Assembly: GCA_963841965.1 (NCBI GenBank)
Contig: CAWJES010000004.1
Coordinates: 186,001 to 250,000, forward strand
Source: Palsa-459 sp963841965
GTDB lineage: Bacteria > Actinomycetota > Acidimicrobiia > Acidimicrobiales > RAAP-2
Direction: 5' to 3'
Length of the DNA: 64,000 nucleotides
Below, in pieces: positions 60,875-64,000 of this stretch. Made by a program: the position numbers and the translations under genes. The notes beneath the pieces were generated by a model that was given only the letters and a program-made list of their open reading frames with translations, was not told where the DNA came from and searched no databases. The first letter of the stretch is position 1. The number at the start of each line of letters is the position of its first letter.

Positions 60875-62433
60875 ACGGAGCCGTCTCGCTGCTCACCACG
60901 ATGGAGCACAACGACGTCACGACGTGCTTCATGAACCCCGGGACCTCCGAGATGCACTTCGTGGCGGCCCTCGATGACGTCCCCGGCGTTCGCGGCGTGC
61001 TCTGCCTGTTCGAGGGTGTCGCCTCTGGCGCGGCCGACGGGTTCGCGCGCGTCACGGGTCGTCCCGCCGCGACGCTCCTGCACCTCGGGCCGGGGCTGGG
61101 CAATGCGTTCGCGAACCTCCACAACGCGAGGCGGGCGCACTCGCCGGTGCTCAACATCGTGGGCGACCACGCGACCTACCACTCGCGCTACGACGCGCCC
61201 CTGACGACGGACATCGCCTCGATCGCCCGGGGACTCGAGGGCTGGTACCGCAGGTCCGCGCGCGCCGACGACGTGGCGCAGGACGCCGCGGACGCCATCA
61301 GCGCAGCGTGCGGCCCGCCCGGACGGATCGCGACCCTGGTACTCCCTGCCGATGCGTCCTGGTCAGAGGCTCCCGCGTTCACGATCGCTCCCGACGCCGT
61401 CCGCGCGCGCGCGGGGCTGGTGGCCCACGAGTCTGTCGAGGAGGCCGCGTCGCTCCTGCGCTCGAAGCGCTCGGCGCTCCTCCTCGGGGGACCCGCGCTT
61501 CGCCACGACGGGCTCGCGGCTGCGGCGGCGATCGCCGAGGCGACGGGATGCAAGGTGCTCTCCGAGACCTTCCCCGCGGTGGTGGACCGCGGGGCGGGGA
61601 TCCACGCCGCCGAGCGGCTGAACTACATCGCGGAGTTCGCGATGGCCCAGCTCGAGGGCATCGAGGTGCTCGTGCTCGTCGGCGCACCCGAGCCGGTGAG
61701 CTTCTTCGCCTACCCGGACCTTGCCTCGCGCATCGTCCCGGCCGGATGCATTGTGATCGATCTTGCTCCGCTGCACCTCGACGTGGCCCGCGGACTTGTG
61801 TCGCTACGAGAGGCCGTCGGTGCGAGCGACGCGTCGCCGGCTCCCATGGACGCGTCGCGTCCTGCACGTCCGTCCGGTGCGCTCACGGCGGCGAGCCTCG
61901 CCGCGGCGGTCGGGTCGGTCCTCCCCGAGGGCTGCATCGTCGTCGACGAGGCCAACACCTCGGGGGTCGGGCTCCCGGTCGCGACGCAGGGTGCTCCGCC
62001 CCACGAGTGGTTGACGCTCTGCGGCGGATCGATCGGCTTCGGGCTCCCCGCAGCGGTTGGCGCCGCGATCGGCGGCGGTGGCCGTCGGATCCTGAGCATC
62101 GAGGCTGACGGGTCTGCGGCCTACACCCCACAGGCCCTGTGGACGATGGCTCGCGAGGCGCTCGACGTGACCGTCCTGTGCTGCAGCAACGACTCCTACG
62201 CGATCCTGAACTACGAGCTGTCGCGCGTCGGGGCCACGGCCCACGGCGAGCGTTCCAAGGCGATGCTCGACCTCACGGGCCCGACGCTCGACCTGGCGGC
62301 GACCGCGAGGTCCTTCGGGGTGCCCGCCGAGACCGTGACGACGGCGGATGAGCTGGTCGTCGCGCTCGACAAGAGCCTGGCCACGCCCGGCCCGACCGTG
62401 ATCGACGCGAAGGTTCCCTCGATCATCCGGTAG
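60871..62433 (+). CDS. TPP-dependent acetolactate synthase/benzoylformate decarboxylase-like enzyme
   Basis: The protein has 520 residues. The TPP-activating Glu is in CLFEGVASGAADGFAR, the N-terminus reads CFMNPGTSEMHFVAALD, and the cofactor motif is SIEADGSAAYTPQALWTMAREALDVTVLCCSNDSYAILN (GDG replaced by ADG). It resembles the acetolactate synthase large-subunit-like group of unknown substrate, and no small subunit gene is nearby. Coupling by GTGA (60871-60874) to a GlcD-like oxidase suggests it decarboxylates or ligates a 2-oxoacid made by that enzyme. Confidence 0.8.
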   Translation: MNGAVSLLTTMEHNDVTTCFMNPGTSEMHFVAALDDVPGVRGVLCLFEGVASGAADGFARVTGRPAATLLHLGPGLGNAFANLHNARRAHSPVLNIVGDHATYHSRYDAPLTTDIASIARGLEGWYRRSARADDVAQDAADAISAACGPPGRIATLVLPADASWSEAPAFTIAPDAVRARAGLVAHESVEEAASLLRSKRSALLLGGPALRHDGLAAAAAIAEATGCKVLSETFPAVVDRGAGIHAAERLNYIAEFAMAQLEGIEVLVLVGAPEPVSFFAYPDLASRIVPAGCIVIDLAPLHLDVARGLVSLREAVGASDASPAPMDASRPARPSGALTAASLAAAVGSVLPEGCIVVDEANTSGVGLPVATQGAPPHEWLTLCGGSIGFGLPAAVGAAIGGGGRRILSIEADGSAAYTPQALWTMAREALDVTVLCCSNDSYAILNYELSRVGATAHGERSKAMLDLTGPTLDLAATARSFGVPAETVTTADELVVALDKSLATPGPTVIDAKVPSIIR

Positions 62434-62455
62434 GGGGACGAAACGGACAGGCCGC

Positions 62456-62917
62456 TCAGTCGAGCAGCTCGCGTTCGAGGACGACGAACTGGCGCCCGTC
62501 GCGCGCGTCGAGGAACGTCGAGGACTGGAGGAACCCGAGCCGGAGCGCCAACCTGATCGATCGCTCGTTGGACGCCAGCACGCTCACGCGGAGCCGGCGC
62601 ACCCCGCCCACCCGCATCGTCTCGAGGATCAGGTCCCCCGCCCTCGTGCCCAGACGGTCCGAGAGCCGATCCGGTCGGATCCCGATGCCGATGTCGACGG
62701 CCCCGTCGTCGTCGGGCCCGCCCGGGACCCGGCACTCCGGACCGAACCCGACGTAGCCGACAAACTCGCCAGCGTCGAGGATCGCGAGGTGGTTGCCGTC
62801 CATGAGCGCCGCCTCCGACCGCTCGTCGCCGTCGTAGACGTCGAAGGGCGGCTCGTAGCGCCAACCCGCGACCTCCTGGGCCCACGCGGCGGTCATCGCC
62901 GCCACCTCGAGGGTCAC
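62456..62917 (-). CDS. GNAT-family acetyltransferase
   Basis: The 153-residue GNAT fold has AILDAGEFVGYVGFGPECRV, DIGIGIRPDRLSDRLGTRAGDLILETM (acetyl-CoA loop variant RLGTRAG) and LRVSVLASNERSIRLALRLGFLQSSTF. The acceptor substrate is unknown. GTG 62917 overlaps the xthA stop as GTGA, so it is co-translated with the exonuclease. Confidence 0.82.
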   Translation of the reverse strand: MTLEVAAMTAAWAQEVAGWRYEPPFDVYDGDERSEAALMDGNHLAILDAGEFVGYVGFGPECRVPGGPDDDGAVDIGIGIRPDRLSDRLGTRAGDLILETMRVGGVRRLRVSVLASNERSIRLALRLGFLQSSTFLDARDGRQFVVLERELLD

Positions 62918-63693
62918 GGCGCGCCGGGCAGCTCGAAGGTGACGACCACGGGCGCGTGGTCCGACGGCTTCGTCCCCTTGCGTGCCTCCCTGTCGACGAG
63001 CGCATCGGTGACACCGGCGGCGACGAGCGGAGAGCACCACACGAGGTCGATCCGCATGCCCCAGCCACGATGGAAGGCCCCGTTTCGGTAGTCCCACCAT
63101 GTGAACACCTGCTCGCCGGGACGGCGGTCCCGCACAATGTCGACGAGGCCGAGCCCGCCGATCGCCCGAAGCCTGTCGCGCTCGGGCTGCGTGACGTGCG
63201 TGGACCCCTCGAGCGCCGCAGGGTCCCAGACGTCGAGGTCCTCCGGCGCGACGTTGAAGTCGCCAGCGACGATGAGCGCTCGCTGCGGCGGCACGGCCCC
63301 GATGTGCGAGGCGAGCCGGTCGAGCCACGAGAGCTTGCGCGCGTAGAACGGATCATCGAGCGCCCTCCCGTTGGGGACGTAGCAGCTCATGACCTCGATG
63401 CCGTTGCAGGTCGCCCCGATGATCCTCGCGCCGTCGTCGTCCTCGATCGTCCCGAATCCGCGCCGCACGTCGTCGATGCCGACCCGGCTCGCGATCGCGA
63501 CGCCGTTCCATCGACCCTCGCCGTTGTGGACGGCCTCGTAGCCGAGCGCCTCGAACCCCGCGAAGGGGAACTTCGAGTCGTCCTGCTTCGTCTCCTGGAG
63601 GCACAGGACATCGGGGCCGTTGTCCTCGATCCAGGCAACGACCCGCTCCCATCGCGCGGTCAGGGAGTTGACATTCCAGGTGGCGACCTTCAC
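62914..63693 (-). CDS. xthA: Exodeoxyribonuclease III
   Basis: The 259-residue EEP-family nuclease has MKVATWNVNSLTAR, CLQETKQDD, SCYVPNGRA, VAGDFNVAPEDLDV and PSDHAPVVV, plus the Exo III signature WWDYRNGAFHRGWGMRIDLVW. It cleaves abasic sites and removes 3' blocks in base excision repair. GTG 63693 overlaps the fabZ stop (GTGA), and its own stop overlaps GNAT, forming a three-gene coupled operon. Confidence 0.92.
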   Translation of the reverse strand: MKVATWNVNSLTARWERVVAWIEDNGPDVLCLQETKQDDSKFPFAGFEALGYEAVHNGEGRWNGVAIASRVGIDDVRRGFGTIEDDDGARIIGATCNGIEVMSCYVPNGRALDDPFYARKLSWLDRLASHIGAVPPQRALIVAGDFNVAPEDLDVWDPAALEGSTHVTQPERDRLRAIGGLGLVDIVRDRRPGEQVFTWWDYRNGAFHRGWGMRIDLVWCSPLVAAGVTDALVDREARKGTKPSDHAPVVVTFELPGAP

Positions 63694-64000
63694 GAGGGAG
63701 GCCCCGCATCGACGACGATGAAGAGCAGGTCGGCCTGTGCGCAGACCGCGCCGCCGACCGTGGCGGTTCCCGAACCGCGCCCTCCGCGACCCGAGAGCCG
63801 ACCGAGCTCGACGGCAAGCTCGAGCGTCTCGCCCGGCACGACCTGACGCCGGAACCGGGCGCGCTCGATGCCTCCGAAAAGGGGCAGCTTTCCGGCGAAG
63901 CGGTCCTCCATGAGCACGGCCACCGCTCCCAGCTGCGCCATCGCCTCGACCATCAGGACTCCGGGGAGCAGTCGGCCGCCCCGGGAAGTGCCCCGGGAAG
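63690..64000 (-). pseudogene. fabZ: 3-hydroxyacyl-ACP dehydratase (FabZ-like), truncated by window edge and frameshifted
   Basis: The hotdog domain is clear from LLPGVLMVEAMAQLGAVAVL with the catalytic Glu to the end. The active-site His motif reads FPGHFPGRP in a different frame just upstream. The two are joined to the family consensus HFPGRPLLPGVLMVEAMAQ if one base near 63972 (T on the plus strand) is removed. As written, a one-base insertion interrupts the conserved active-site loop; an ATG at 63953 would give only an 87-residue fragment. Either the gene is broken or the base is an error. The start lies beyond position 64000. Confidence 0.8.

Noticed and set aside
1..64000. CRISPR array
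   Set aside because: No run of three or more evenly spaced direct repeats was seen and no cas gene is present.

Overview
The window is high-GC, densely coded DNA on both strands. GTG starts are frequent and ATGA/GTGA stop-start overlaps are common. At least fifteen genes show a TANNNT hexamer only 6-7 nt before the start codon, the usual layout of leaderless actinobacterial transcripts. With PstS-lipoprotein, LysM-BTAD, UvrD-like, membrane MurF/Ddl and TM0106-nuclease genes, this points to a free-living actinomycetote. The class cannot be fixed from this sequence alone.

Layout. (1) 1-5852: a long-chain olefin (ole) operon, oleA (cut by the window edge), an oleB-oleC fusion with a one-base frameshift, oleD, then an acyl-ACP thioesterase, followed by a secreted SGNH protein. 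(2) 5991-15847: threonine ammonia-lyase facing a four-gene ABC block. A heterodimeric exporter with one strongly degenerate ATPase and a CydDC-like pair are separated by a TM0106-type RecB-like nuclease. (3) 15844-19232: aldo/keto reductase, a haloalkane-dehalogenase-like gene with a hairpin in its leader, a phosphoglycerate-mutase-like phosphatase and a zinc-ribbon coiled-coil protein. (4) 19242-22947: a large secreted glycine-rich protein with an apparent gene remnant upstream. (5) 22991-33781: a coupled PhzF-flavin-Nudix operon, an EEP nuclease, an MFS carrier, an HpnO/HpnA-like pair, aminopeptidase P, CorA, a small zincin and an odd amidase. (6) 33551-39907: malic enzyme, pstSCA without pstB, and type II NADH dehydrogenase.

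(7) 40340-46740 is an accessory island. It starts where two unrelated truncated genes meet and ends at the 3' end of a tRNA-Val gene. It carries vapBC, a methyltransferase/CMD/RidA group and a GntR-regulated ABC transporter, all on the plus strand. About 120-130 bp elements bounded by GGTTCGAAC-type inverted repeats separate some of these groups. Two copies covary in their arms, so this is the best candidate here for an undescribed system.

(8) 46846-64000: inositol-phosphatase-like enzyme, surface acyltransferase, a sigma-like regulator with a LysM/BTAD transmembrane protein, a hydrolase-MurF-Ddl wall operon, a short UvrD helicase, a GlcD oxidase/TPP enzyme pair, and a fabZ-xthA-GNAT operon whose fabZ has a one-base frameshift at the window edge.

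Two clean single-base indels inside highly conserved motifs (oleB and fabZ) could be real mutations or sequencing errors. They should be resolved before any statement about lost function.
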